Source: Actinomadura rudentiformis (lineage in GTDB: Bacteria > Actinomycetota > Actinomycetes > Streptosporangiales > Streptosporangiaceae). From it: a stretch of DNA of 64,000 nt. Made by a program: the position numbers and the translations under genes. The notes below the pieces were generated by a model that was not told the origin of the DNA, made no database searches, and worked only from the letters and a program-made list of their open reading frames with translations. Positions 52,485 to 61,692 of this stretch are shown here, in pieces (the first letter of the stretch is position 1; the number at the start of each line of letters is the position of its first letter). The stretch is from NCBI RefSeq assembly GCF_008923185.1, contig NZ_WBMT01000016.1:62001-126000 (forward strand), read 5' to 3'.

Positions 52485-55454
52485 TCAGGAGCGGCGTTGT
52501 TCGGCGGCACGGTTAAGCGTGGTCGCCACTCCGACTCGCGACGTCACACCCAGCTTGGTGAAGACGCGGGACAGATGGGTCTCGACCGTCCTGACACTGA
52601 GGAACAGCTTCTTGGCGATCTGCTGGTTGGTGTGGCCCTCGGCGACGAAGATCGCGATCTCGTATTCGCGGGGCGACAGTCCGAACGGGCCTTCACCACG
52701 TCCGCCGGGGCGCGCGGTCACTCGCACGCCGAGTTTGCGCTGTTCACGCACCGTCTGAGCGTGCAACGACTCGGCGCCGCACTCGGCAAAGAGCCCTGCG
52801 GCCACGCGCAGCCGCTGGCGAGCCCGATCACGTTCGCCGGCAGCGTGCTGCGCGAGGCCCGCGACCACTTCGGCCCGGCCGGCATCGATCCTGCGTCCCG
52901 CCAGGAGGAGTGTTTCGGCGGCGTCGGCCGCCAGGCGGGCGGCTTCGGCCGCGTTCTCGGCACGCGTCGCGTGCGCGCGGGCCAACGTCGCTATGGCGGA
53001 GGACGCGGGAAGCTCCGCCTGGGCGAGGGCGCCGGCGATCTCCGCCCACTTGTGAGCCTCGTCCTGTTGCTGGGCCTCCGCCTCGATGCGGGCCATCAAC
53101 TCGGCACAGTCGAGGAGCGTCGCCGGATCCAGCATGGGTGCCAAGGGATCACCGCAGGCGTCCATCAGCGCGTCGGCGCCCTCCTTGGGGTGGCCGGCCT
53201 CGACCAGCGCGACACCGTGGGCGTAACGTGCCATCGCGCCCCACCACTCGCCGGCTCCGATGTCACCCCGGACCGCCTCCTCGCCGAGCCGGAGCGCCTG
53301 ATCATGATCGCCGGCTCGGCTGGCGGCCAGGCACTGCTGAGTCAGCCCGAAGACCAGGGCCTCCCCGGAGCGAAGCAACCGGGCCGTCTCAGTGGCCTCC
53401 TCGGCCGCCGCAGCGGCCTCGGAGAGACGGCCGAGCTCGAGGCAGGCCCGGGCTCGCGCCGTCAGCATGTACGTGATGAAGGAAGCCTGCCCGGTGGCAC
53501 GTGCGATCTCGATGATGCGGTCCAGGTGGCGGAGTGCGTCGCTGTACCGCCCCATCATCACCTCGGTCCAGCAGAGCCAGGGGAGTGTGTCCAGGCATTC
53601 GGCGAGGTTGGCGTCCGGCGCGCTCGACAGAATGCGGTCCGCTTCTTCGGCGTACGTGATGGCATCCGTAGTGCGCAGGCTGGCATACGCCGGCAGGACC
53701 CGCAGTGACGCCACCGCCTCCTTGAGGCCGGGCTCCCAGTTCGGCGCGTCCGTGGGGATGTGGTCGAGCACCGCTTGGGCGCCGCGGATGTCGACGCGCA
53801 TGAGGCGGTCGGCTACGAGCCGCACTCGCAGGAGAACGGCGGACGACGCCTGCGGGTCGGGCATCCGTTGCAACTCGTCGAGGACAAGGGCACGAGCTTC
53901 CTGATGGTGGTGTAGCTGCCGTTCGATGACGGCGCACAGCTGGACCGCCCGGGCACGCCGTGCGTGGTCGTCTTCGGGGAGCAACCGCAGCAGTTCCTTC
54001 GCGGTCTCGCGCCCCTCGGCCAGCTGGCCGCTCACGGTCTGCACGTGGACGAGATCCATGAGCAGACGCAGGCGCGAGTCTGGCGCCTCGCTGTCGGCGT
54101 CCGCGGGTGGGTCCTCCGGCAACAGCCGCAGTGCCGCTTCCAGCCAGTGTGCCGCGGTGGCCGGGGCCTGGGGTGCGACGGTCCGGGCGGCCTGGACCAG
54201 GGTGGCCACGGCGGCCCGGTCGCCGTAGCCGGCCGACCGTTCCACATGGTGGGCGCGGAGCGTGGCGGGTGCCCCCAGTTCGGCGAGATAGGCCGAGATT
54301 CGCGAATGGGCCCCCAAGCGCCAGCCGGCTGCGGCCGAGCCGTAGGCCACATGGCGCACGAGCGGGTGGCGGAATCTGAAGCGGCCGGTGACGGCAGGGC
54401 GAACGAGATCGCGGGCCACCAGCTCGTCGATGGCGGCGAGGGCCTCCGATTCGGACAGTTCTGCGCCTGCCGCGGCGAGGGCGGGCTCGAACTCGTCGGC
54501 GGCGAGCGCCGCGGCCTGGGCGACTCTCAGCGCCACTTCGGGCAGCGCGCCGAGCTCCATCTGCAGCGCCGAACGGACGGCAGGCGGCAATTCCATCAGG
54601 TCGCGCAGCTCCGGGATCGCGCCCCAGAGCTCGCCCGGCTCATCGCCTTCGACGGGGCTGCCTGTCCGATCCCTGCGCGAGAGCGCCTCAAGGTAGAACG
54701 GATTTCCGCCGCTGGCTTCATACAGTGCCTGGCAACGGGAGCGGGACAGGTGCGGGCCGAGGAACTCCGCCACCTCGGCGGCGCTGAGCGGATCCACCGA
54801 AACCCGCCTGCCATGTTCACCTGCTGTGTCGACCAGCGCCGCGAGCCGGGGAGAGACCTGCGCCGGGCGGTACGCCATCGCGACGAGCACCCGGGCGCGG
54901 GGTGGATGCCTGACGAGATAGTCGAGCAGTTCGATCGAGGCCTCGTCGGACCAGTGGACGTCGTCCAGCAGGAGCACCAGGCCCGAGTTGCTCGCGATCT
55001 CCTCGAGCAGATGCCGGATCGCTCGGTGGAGTTGGTACCGCGCGACCCGCGGGGCGGACGTCGCGCCCTTGTGCGGCACCTGGGCGTCGGTGCCCTCCTC
55101 GAGCGCTGGGAACACCGTGCCGAGCAACTGCAGTGCCGTCGGCGTGAGATTGGGCCGGTGCTCTTCCAGGAGGTCGTCCAAGGCGTCGACGATTGCCCCG
55201 AAGGGCATCTCCTGCTCGAACTCCGCCGCGCGGCCGGACAACGTGGTGAGCTTGCGGGCGTCGGCGGCAGCGATGATCTCGCCGAGCAGCCGGGTCTTGC
55301 CGGCGCCCGGCTCGCCTACCAAGGCGATGAACCGGAACGCGCCCGCGGCGGTGGAATCGAGGGCCTCTTCGAGAACGCGGAGAGCATCCTGGCGCCCGAC
55401 CAGCGGAACGGTCGAGGGCTCCGCCCCCGGAGGCTGGCCCGTAGGACCCTCCAT
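52485..55454 (-). CDS. LAL-type (LuxR) regulator with AAA ATPase domain
   Basis: This 989-residue regulator has Walker A VGEPGAGKT (about residue 46), Walker B LVLLLDDVHW, a long TPR-like helical region, and a C-terminal LuxR helix-turn-helix (LSPREYEIAIFVAEGHTNQQ, then VRTVETHLSRVFTKLGV). LAL proteins activate secondary or sterol metabolism genes. It heads the run with the hydrolase and GMC genes. ATG 55454 is chosen over a TTG ten codons upstream; neither has a strong site. Confidence 0.9.
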   Translation of the reverse strand: MEGPTGQPPGAEPSTVPLVGRQDALRVLEEALDSTAAGAFRFIALVGEPGAGKTRLLGEIIAAADARKLTTLSGRAAEFEQEMPFGAIVDALDDLLEEHRPNLTPTALQLLGTVFPALEEGTDAQVPHKGATSAPRVARYQLHRAIRHLLEEIASNSGLVLLLDDVHWSDEASIELLDYLVRHPPRARVLVAMAYRPAQVSPRLAALVDTAGEHGRRVSVDPLSAAEVAEFLGPHLSRSRCQALYEASGGNPFYLEALSRRDRTGSPVEGDEPGELWGAIPELRDLMELPPAVRSALQMELGALPEVALRVAQAAALAADEFEPALAAAGAELSESEALAAIDELVARDLVRPAVTGRFRFRHPLVRHVAYGSAAAGWRLGAHSRISAYLAELGAPATLRAHHVERSAGYGDRAAVATLVQAARTVAPQAPATAAHWLEAALRLLPEDPPADADSEAPDSRLRLLMDLVHVQTVSGQLAEGRETAKELLRLLPEDDHARRARAVQLCAVIERQLHHHQEARALVLDELQRMPDPQASSAVLLRVRLVADRLMRVDIRGAQAVLDHIPTDAPNWEPGLKEAVASLRVLPAYASLRTTDAITYAEEADRILSSAPDANLAECLDTLPWLCWTEVMMGRYSDALRHLDRIIEIARATGQASFITYMLTARARACLELGRLSEAAAAAEEATETARLLRSGEALVFGLTQQCLAASRAGDHDQALRLGEEAVRGDIGAGEWWGAMARYAHGVALVEAGHPKEGADALMDACGDPLAPMLDPATLLDCAELMARIEAEAQQQDEAHKWAEIAGALAQAELPASSAIATLARAHATRAENAAEAARLAADAAETLLLAGRRIDAGRAEVVAGLAQHAAGERDRARQRLRVAAGLFAECGAESLHAQTVREQRKLGVRVTARPGGRGEGPFGLSPREYEIAIFVAEGHTNQQIAKKLFLSVRTVETHLSRVFTKLGVTSRVGVATTLNRAAEQRRS

Positions 55455-55700
55455 GTCTACACCCCAACAGCGACACGCGGCCAATACGCCACGCTTTGTC
55501 CTGATTATCGCGATTCTCGTGAATCGCGGGTTACTTTACCGATGCACCAGCCCAGCATGAGCGGCAATACGTGTTCGCTGCTCCTTGCCGGTACAGGCCA
55601 GCCTCCCTGCGACGGTCGTCCCAGGCATATCAACGCTGTATCGGGGGGTGTGTCAACACTCGCATTGGAACTGTGCTGTTGTCGTCACCGTCTCCTGCAC
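55455..55700. other. Intergenic region upstream of the LAL gene
   Basis: No gene supported. It is less GC-rich than its surroundings (for example around 55480-55560), which fits promoter DNA for the LAL gene, but I could not settle on boxes. Confidence 0.4.
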
Positions 55701-55928
55701 TCACGGTCGGGCGTCAGCCGGCGTCACGCGACCCTCAAGATCGGCCAACGTGGTGACCACCCCGACACATGACGAGACTCCGAGCTTGGCGAAGATGTGC
55801 GACACATCAGCTTGCCCGGCGTCCGGCTTCCGGCCGGCTTCCAGGAGCAACCGTGCCGCCTCCTCTGCCAGTCCGGCGGACGCTTCCGCCTCTCGACCCC
55901 AGGGTGGAGGTGCCGGTGAAGGCAGTGG
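55701..55928 (-). pseudogene. LuxR/LAL regulator remnant
   Basis: In the frame ending at 55701 the minus strand reads AEEAARLLLEAGRKPDAGQA, then VSHIFAKLGVSSCVGVVTTL. The first part matches the late TPR region of the neighbouring LAL protein (AETLLLAGRRIDAGRAEV). The second matches its very C-terminus (LSRVFTKLGVTSRVGVATTL). About 80-100 residues between, including most of the HTH, are lost, and there is no start codon. It begins directly after the stop of the phosphatase gene in the same frame. Confidence 0.75.
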
Positions 55929-56609
55929 TCAGAAGCCGAGGCGGGCCCAGGAGCGGCGGGGGGAGTCGGCTATCCGGCTGAGGGCGACCACCGCCGCAGG
56001 GGGACGGGCGACGCGGTCGCCGGTCAGCCCCCGCATGAAGGCGACCTGTTCAAGGGTCGGCGGGCCCACCGCCAGGCTGCGCGACGTCGCGTCCGCCGCG
56101 TTCGCCTGACCGGTGCGGACGAGATAGGCGGCCGACATCGTGCCGGTCCGGCCCACGCCCGCGCCGCAGTGGACGAACACCGTGCCGCGCGCCCCCTCGA
56201 CGACCGTCAGGAACCGTTCGACCTGGTCGGGCGACGGAGCCTGGCCGTCGCGCATGGGCAGCCGTACGACGGTCAGCCCCGCGTCCGCCGCGAGCCGCCG
56301 GGCGGCCGGAGGCAGTTCCTCGGCCCGCAGGTCCACGACCGTGTGCACCCCGAGGGTGGCGAGGCGGCGGTAACCGTCGGCGGTGGGGGCGGCGCCGCGC
56401 CAGAGGTGCCCGTCGACGTGCGCGAAGTTATGGATCCCGGGAACGCCGACCGAAGGGCGTTGCGCGCGTTCGGTGGAACGTGCGGACGTGCTCATCGCAA
56501 GGATGGTGAGGCTGACGACGATCCACGCGAGCGCGTATCCCGTCATGCCGGCGAGCAGAAACCAGCAGAGGACGCGCGGTCTCGGCACGCGCGGGCGTGG
56601 GATCGGCAC
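55929..56609 (-). CDS. Membrane-anchored tyrosine/dual-specificity phosphatase
   Basis: This 226-residue protein has one N-terminal transmembrane helix (about residues 13-36) and a cysteine phosphatase domain with the P-loop HCGAGVGRT. A DLRAEE segment lies in the usual place before the general acid. GTG 56609 was chosen; the longer open frame to 57452 is a shadow of the methyltransferase. It follows the methyltransferase gene by 47 bases. Confidence 0.82.
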   Translation of the reverse strand: MPIPRPRVPRPRVLCWFLLAGMTGYALAWIVVSLTILAMSTSARSTERAQRPSVGVPGIHNFAHVDGHLWRGAAPTADGYRRLATLGVHTVVDLRAEELPPAARRLAADAGLTVVRLPMRDGQAPSPDQVERFLTVVEGARGTVFVHCGAGVGRTGTMSAAYLVRTGQANAADATSRSLAVGPPTLEQVAFMRGLTGDRVARPPAAVVALSRIADSPRRSWARLGF

Positions 56610-56656
56610 GAAACCGACAATAGCCCCGGCCGTGCCGTGCCTCGGGCCGAAACGCG

Positions 56657-57445
56657 TCAGTGCATCACGCCGACACCGACGAGGCGGGCGAACGTCTCGG
56701 CGGTCTCGATGTGGTCGTCGGGCCGCCACTTGGCCGGGTGGGTGAGCCCGGGCTCCAGGAGCTCGAAGCCCTCGAACATGCGGCTGATCTCGTCGCGGTC
56801 GCGCACCGTGAACCCGGTGCTGACCCGGCGGTAGACCTCCTGCGCGCGATCGATGATCTTGGGGTAGGAGTCCTTCTCCAGGTGGGAGACGACCAGATGG
56901 CTGCCGGGGACGAGACGGCTGCGGAACGCGGCGAGGATGCCGTACGGATCGTCCTCGTCGGAGACGAAGTGGAGCACCGCCACGGCGAGCAGTCCCACGG
57001 GCTGGTCGAAGTCGATGAGCCGGTGGACGATCGGGTCGTCGAGGATCTTCTCGGGCTTGCGGATGTCGGCCTGCACGAAGCCGACGCCGTCCTCCCCGGC
57101 GAGCAGCGCCTGACCGTGCGCGGTGACCACGGGGTCGTAGTCGACGTAGACGACCCGCGCGGCGGGATCGACCCGCTGGGCCACCTCGTGCACGTTCTCC
57201 TGCGTGGGCAGGCCGGAGCCGAGGTCGATGAACTGCCGCACACCAGCCGTGGCGGCGGTGCGGACGGCGCGGCCGAGGAACGCCCGGTTGAGATGCGCGT
57301 CGTGGCGGATCCAGCCGTGCGTGATCTTGATGATCTGCTCGGCGGCGTCGCGGTCGGCGGCGAAGTTGTTCTTGCCGCCGAGCCAGTAGTCGTACATCCG
57401 CGCGGCGTTCGGCACCGTGGCGTCGAAGTCCTGTGCTCCGCTCAC
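56657..57445 (-). CDS. SAM-dependent methyltransferase (DUF574/Methyltransf_19)
   Basis: This 262-residue protein has the family opening PNAARMYDYWLGGKNNFAAD and the SAM-binding segment FIDLGSGLPTQENVHE, with YVDYDPVV following. These proteins are very abundant in actinomycetes; substrates are mostly unknown. GTG 57445 is the start. Confidence 0.92.
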   Translation of the reverse strand: MSGAQDFDATVPNAARMYDYWLGGKNNFAADRDAAEQIIKITHGWIRHDAHLNRAFLGRAVRTAATAGVRQFIDLGSGLPTQENVHEVAQRVDPAARVVYVDYDPVVTAHGQALLAGEDGVGFVQADIRKPEKILDDPIVHRLIDFDQPVGLLAVAVLHFVSDEDDPYGILAAFRSRLVPGSHLVVSHLEKDSYPKIIDRAQEVYRRVSTGFTVRDRDEISRMFEGFELLEPGLTHPAKWRPDDHIETAETFARLVGVGVMH

Positions 57446-57685
57446 TTCTCACCGCCCCGTCTTCGTCGCTCCGTCATTGTGCCGCTTTTGCGGGGAATTG
57501 TGGCAGGAATGATCGGCGCTTGTGCGGGCGGGGCCGCGCCGCCGTTCACCGAAACGACGATCAAGGTTGGCCGGGCCGTCATCGGCCAGGCCCTGGCCCG
57601 GGTACCCCGCGCTGGATACGTTCCGGGCTGCGGTGATCCGCCCTGCGACGGTCGCCTGGGGGAACGCCGCGGGAGAGGAGCCGAG

Positions 57686-58831
57686 ATGGTCGCCGGTACA
57701 GCCCTGAGAGGGAAGGTCCGCGCCAAGGCCGCCCTGCTGGCGGCGGGCGCGGTGTTGTTGCCGATGCTCGCGGTGGTGGGGTCCGCGGAGGCCGCTCCGG
57801 CGGGGAACGGCACTTCGGCGCGCGGGCCGCTCGTCCTCGGCCACCGGGGTGCCTCCGGCTACCGGCCCGAGCACACCCTCGCCTCGTACGAGCTCGCGGT
57901 CCAGATGGGCGCCGACTACATCGAGCCCGACCTGGTGCCGACCAAGGACGGCCAGCTCGTGGCCCGCCACGAGAACGAGATCGGCGGCACGACCGACGTC
58001 GCAAAGCGCCCCGAGTTCGCGGGCCGCAAGACCACCAAGACCATCGACGGGGCGAAGGTCACCGGGTGGTTCACCGAAGACTTCACGCTCGCCGAGCTCA
58101 AGTCGTTGCGCGCGGCGGAGAGGCTGCCCGCGATCCGGCAGGAGAACACCCTCTACGACGGCCGCTACCAGATGCCGACGCTGCAGGAGGTCATCGACCT
58201 CGCCAAGCGCCTGAGCCGCAAGCACGACCGGCGGGTGGGCATCTTCCCCGAGACCAAGCACCCGACGTACTTCCGCTCTATCGGGCTGCCGCTCGAACCC
58301 GCGGTCATCCGGACGTTGAAGCGCAACGGCCTCGACCACCGCGACGGCCGCGCCATCGTCCAGTCGTTCGAGCCGACCAGCCTGCAGACGCTGACGAAGT
58401 CGCTGCGCGTCCCCGCGCTCCAGGCGATCTCGGCGGCGGGCGCTCCGTACGACACCATCGCCAACGGCAAGGGGCCGACCTACGCGCAGATGATCACGCC
58501 GGGCGGGCTCAAGCAGGTCCGCACGTACGCCGACTGGATCGGGCCGGAGAAGAACCTCGTCATCCCGCGTAAGGCGGACGGCTCTCTCGGCACCCCGTCG
58601 TCCCTCGTCAAGGACGCGCACGCGGCCCGCCTGAAGGTAGCCCCGTACACCTTCCGCAACGAGAACGACTTCTTGCCGGCCGACCTCCGGAACGGCACCG
58701 TGCGGAGCGACTACGGTCAGGCCCTCAAGGAGTACGACCTCTTCTACCGCACGGGCATCGACGCCTTGTTCAGCGACAACCCCGACACCGCAATCGTCGC
58801 CCGCACGGAGTTCCTCGGCTCCCGCGACTGA
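57686..58831 (+). CDS. Secreted glycerophosphodiester phosphodiesterase
   Basis: This 381-residue protein has a signal peptide (cleavage near AEA-APA, about residue 37) and a GDPD TIM barrel. The HRGASGYRPEHT segment gives the first catalytic His and Glu, and IEPDLVPTKDGQLVARHE the metal ligands and second His. It hydrolyses glycerophosphodiesters to glycerol-3-phosphate and an alcohol outside the membrane. ATG 57686 follows GAGAGGAG. Confidence 0.92.
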   Translation: MVAGTALRGKVRAKAALLAAGAVLLPMLAVVGSAEAAPAGNGTSARGPLVLGHRGASGYRPEHTLASYELAVQMGADYIEPDLVPTKDGQLVARHENEIGGTTDVAKRPEFAGRKTTKTIDGAKVTGWFTEDFTLAELKSLRAAERLPAIRQENTLYDGRYQMPTLQEVIDLAKRLSRKHDRRVGIFPETKHPTYFRSIGLPLEPAVIRTLKRNGLDHRDGRAIVQSFEPTSLQTLTKSLRVPALQAISAAGAPYDTIANGKGPTYAQMITPGGLKQVRTYADWIGPEKNLVIPRKADGSLGTPSSLVKDAHAARLKVAPYTFRNENDFLPADLRNGTVRSDYGQALKEYDLFYRTGIDALFSDNPDTAIVARTEFLGSRD

Positions 58832-58854
58832 ACGCGGCGAAAGACGAAAGACGC

Positions 58855-59910
58855 TCAGCGCCGCCATCCGTCCAGGACCGCGTCCACGGTCGCGCGGATG
58901 GCGGCGCGGGCGTCGGCGCGTGGGACTCCCGACATCAGTTGTTCGTCGTAGTCGGTGTCCAGGTGGCGTACGGAGGCGACGACGGCGAGGGTGACCGCGA
59001 TCTCGTCCAGGGCCCGGCCCGCCGCCGACCGCCCGACCCGGCCGCTGCCGCGGACCGCCGCGTGCCGGGCGATCTCGTCCGCGCGTGCGGGCGGGCAGCC
59101 CGGGAAGAGCCGCAGGATCTCGGCGGCCATCTGCCCCTGGAAGGCCACGTCCAGCCGTTCGCGCCGCTCCCGGTCGCGGTCGCGGCGGCGCGCCCGCGCG
59201 TCCTCGTCGGCCAGGCACTGCTCCTCGGCGCGTTCGAGCGCGGCCTCCTCGATGAGGATGCCGCGCCGTTCGTAGCGCTTGCGCCGCCGGTTGAACCGCA
59301 TGACCACGGCCGACAGCCCGCTCTCCTTCTTGGCACGGCGGCTCAGCGCGGCGTCTCCGGCGGGGAGGAACACCAGGTGGTCCATGTCGGCACAGGTGAG
59401 GCAGTGCGGTGCGGCGTCCTCCATGACGAGGAACTCGCCGGTGCCGTGGCAGCCGGCGCAGGTCCACTCCTTGAGGGGCAGGATCGCCACCAGGTCCGGG
59501 GCCTTGCCGTCCTTGGCGGCGAGCCTCTCGCGCTGGGCGGGGGAGAGGCCGGGCGAGATCCAGTGCGTGCGGTAGTCGCGTTCGGCCGTCTCGTCGCCGG
59601 ACGCGGTGAAACGCAGGGGACGGCGGTCTCTGGTCGCCGCGATGTACGCCGCCTCGCTCGGTTCCAGACCGTTGCGCTCGGCCCAGTCGCGCAGGGACCG
59701 GAGGGCGGCCGAGATCTTGTCCGGCCGTACGGAGAGGGCCGCTTCCAGGTGGTCGAGCCTGCCCTGGCGCCACTCGTCCACGCGCGGCCGCCGCAGCCAT
59801 CCGATGCTGAGGAAGACCTCGACCGGCGCCACCGACTTGGACTGCTTGAGGAGGCTCTCGGCCGCGTCCGTCACTCGTCGCGCAAGCCGTGACTCATGGA
59901 CCTCGCTCAC
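58855..59910 (-). CDS. DUF2293-domain protein
   Basis: This 351-residue protein has a CxxC...CxxC zinc-ribbon-like segment (CAGCHGTGEF ... HCLTCADMDH, about residues 152-176). An Arg-rich helix follows, then a C-terminal DUF2293 domain (LFPGCPPARADEIARHAAV, GRSAAGRALD). DUF2293 function is unknown. GTG 59910 has only a weak site; earlier in-frame codons reach 59961. Confidence 0.85.
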   Translation of the reverse strand: MSEVHESRLARRVTDAAESLLKQSKSVAPVEVFLSIGWLRRPRVDEWRQGRLDHLEAALSVRPDKISAALRSLRDWAERNGLEPSEAAYIAATRDRRPLRFTASGDETAERDYRTHWISPGLSPAQRERLAAKDGKAPDLVAILPLKEWTCAGCHGTGEFLVMEDAAPHCLTCADMDHLVFLPAGDAALSRRAKKESGLSAVVMRFNRRRKRYERRGILIEEAALERAEEQCLADEDARARRRDRDRERRERLDVAFQGQMAAEILRLFPGCPPARADEIARHAAVRGSGRVGRSAAGRALDEIAVTLAVVASVRHLDTDYDEQLMSGVPRADARAAIRATVDAVLDGWRR

Positions 59911-59976
59911 GTTCGCCCACGCTACTGGGTGGGGGCGGCACGGAGAGGGAATGTCACGCAACGTAACTTTGATCTC

Positions 59977-60210
59977 ATGGAGGGTGATCGGGGGGAGTCG
60001 CGCTGCTGGGCGGGGCCGGGGGACTTACGTGTGACCGGTGTGCGTCTCGTGGGCGCGCACCGGGTCTGGGCTGACTTCGCGGGAATTCCCGCCGAGGTGA
60101 CGAGCGCGTTCGTGGCGACCGACAAGGGCGGGCTGGTGGGCTGCGGCTACTACGCGTCGGTCGAGGCGCTGGCGGAGATCGTCGACCTCTCGACGCTCTC
60201 GCCGTGCTGA
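59977..60210 (+). CDS. Small hypothetical protein
   Basis: A 77-residue frame (ending YASVEALAEIVDLSTLSPC) with actinomycete-like codon use. No family recognised. Its start is unclear: ATG 59977 has no site, while an in-frame GTG at 60031 follows GGGGGAC. It may be real but could be chance. Confidence 0.45.
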   Translation: MEGDRGESRCWAGPGDLRVTGVRLVGAHRVWADFAGIPAEVTSAFVATDKGGLVGCGYYASVEALAEIVDLSTLSPC

Positions 60211-60232
60211 GCCGATGTCAGGCATACATAAA

Positions 60233-60285
60233 GGGAAGAGCACCTTCGTGACCTCTCCTCTCCCTGGAAGGAAAGGTCTCCTTCC
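60233..60285. repeat. Hairpin-forming region before the TnpB fragment
   Basis: GGAAGGA-AAGGTC-TCCTTCC (60266-60285) is a perfect seven-pair hairpin. GGGAAGAG (60233-60240) can also pair with CTCTCCC (60258-60264) with one bulge. IS200/IS605 elements carry subterminal hairpins, so this may be the left end of the element; a terminator of the small gene upstream is the alternative. Confidence 0.4.
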
Positions 60286-60356
60286 TTGCGGGTTTGAGGT
60301 TCCTGGTTCAACGGTCCGTTTGGCGACTCAGAGTAAAGATGTCATAGCGGGCCGCT

Positions 60357-61008
60357 ATGTTCGTGGTCATGAAACTGGTGGTGCAGGTGAAGCTGCTGCC
60401 GACGCATGAGCAGGCGGCGGCGCTGACGGCGACCCTGCACACCTGCAACGAACTGGCCAACCGCGTGTCCGTTATGGCGTACGAGAAGCAGATGTTCTCC
60501 CGCGCCGGACTGCAAAAGCTCGTCTACGCCGAGCTGAAGGCGTCCGGGTTGTCGGCGCAGCCGGCATTCCATGTGATCCGTAAGACCGCTGACGCCTACA
60601 CCACGCTGCACGCCCAGATCGATGCCGGGCTTCTGGGCGGGGAATGCTCCAGGCGCCGCCGCAAGGCCGAGTCCAAGCCGGTCGCGTTCCGGCCCGGTGC
60701 CGCCCAGCCGTTCGATGACCGGTGCCTGTCCTGGCAGGTGGATGCGCGCACCGTGTCGATCTGGACCGTCCACGGCCGGGTGCAGGGCATCGCGTTCACC
60801 GCGTCGGCCGCGCAATTGAAGACCCTGGCCGAGCGTCGCAAGGGCGAGAGCGACCTGGTGTTCCGGGACAGCATGTGGTTCCTGTATGCGACCTGCGAGA
60901 TCGAAGAGGCCGAGCTATTCGAGCCGGTCGATTGGATCGGAGTGGACCGGGGGGTCGTGAATCTGGCGACCACTTGTGACGGCACCAATTACCAGGGCAA
61001 GGGCCTAG
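60357..61008 (+). pseudogene. IS200/IS605-type TnpB (OrfB), C-terminally truncated
   Basis: About 217 residues remain of a protein normally about 370-400 long. The N-terminus (MKLVVQVKLLPTHEQAAAL from 60369) and the RuvC-I segment DWIGVDRGVVNLATT, with the first catalytic Asp, are intact. Sequence similarity stops near QGKGL, where rbsB-like sequence takes over; RuvC-II, zinc finger and RuvC-III are lost. It cannot cleave DNA, and no TnpA gene is present. Confidence 0.85.
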
Positions 61009-61672
61009 GCGATCATCGTCAACCCGGTCGACTCCGACGCCGCGTCGCCCGCCGTCCAGGGTGGCCAACAAGGCGGGCATCCCGGTGATCGCGGCCGACC
61101 GCAACGTGAACAACGCCACCGTCGCCCAGCTCGTCGCGTCCGACAACGTGGCCGGCGGCCGGGACGCCGCCAAGACGCTGGCGGAGGCGATGGGCGGCAA
61201 GGGCGAGGTCGCGTGGATCCAGGGTCAGGCGGGCACGTCGGCGTCCCGCGAACGAGGCCAGGGTTTCGCGGAGGGGATGAAGGCCTTCCCCAATATCAAG
61301 ATCGTGGCCAGGCAGCCCGCCGACTTCGACCGGACCAAGGGCCTGGACGTCATGACCAACCTCCTGCAGTCCCACCCGGGCATCACCGGTGTCTTCGCGG
61401 AGAACGACGAGATGGCCCTCGGCGCGGTCAAGGCGCTGGGCACCAAGTCAGGCGGCCAGGTCAAGGTCGTCGGCTTCGACGGCACCCCGGACGGCATCAA
61501 GGCGGTCCAGGCGGGCACGATGACCGCGTCGGTCGCCCAGCAGCCCCGGCTCCTCGGGCAGATCGCGGTGCAGAGCGCCATCCGGGCGGCGAAGGGTGAC
61601 AAGATCGAGTCAACGAACACCGTGCCGGTGAAGGTCGCGACCAAGGCCAACGCGTCCGAGTTCGCGTCCTAG
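61009..61672 (+). pseudogene. rbsB: Ribose-type ABC binding protein, 5'-truncated and frameshifted
   Basis: From 61009 the frame reads AIIVNPVDSDAASPAVQ, a typical mid-protein RbsB segment. One extra base near 61060 then shifts to the frame that continues VANKAGIPVIAADRNVNNAT to the stop at 61672. The signal peptide and first lobe (about 100 residues) are missing and replaced by TnpB. A GTG at 61061 opens the remaining frame, but the product would lack half of the sugar-binding fold. The permease and ATPase genes are absent. Confidence 0.83.
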
Positions 61673-61692
61673 TCCGACCACTAGGAGATCAG

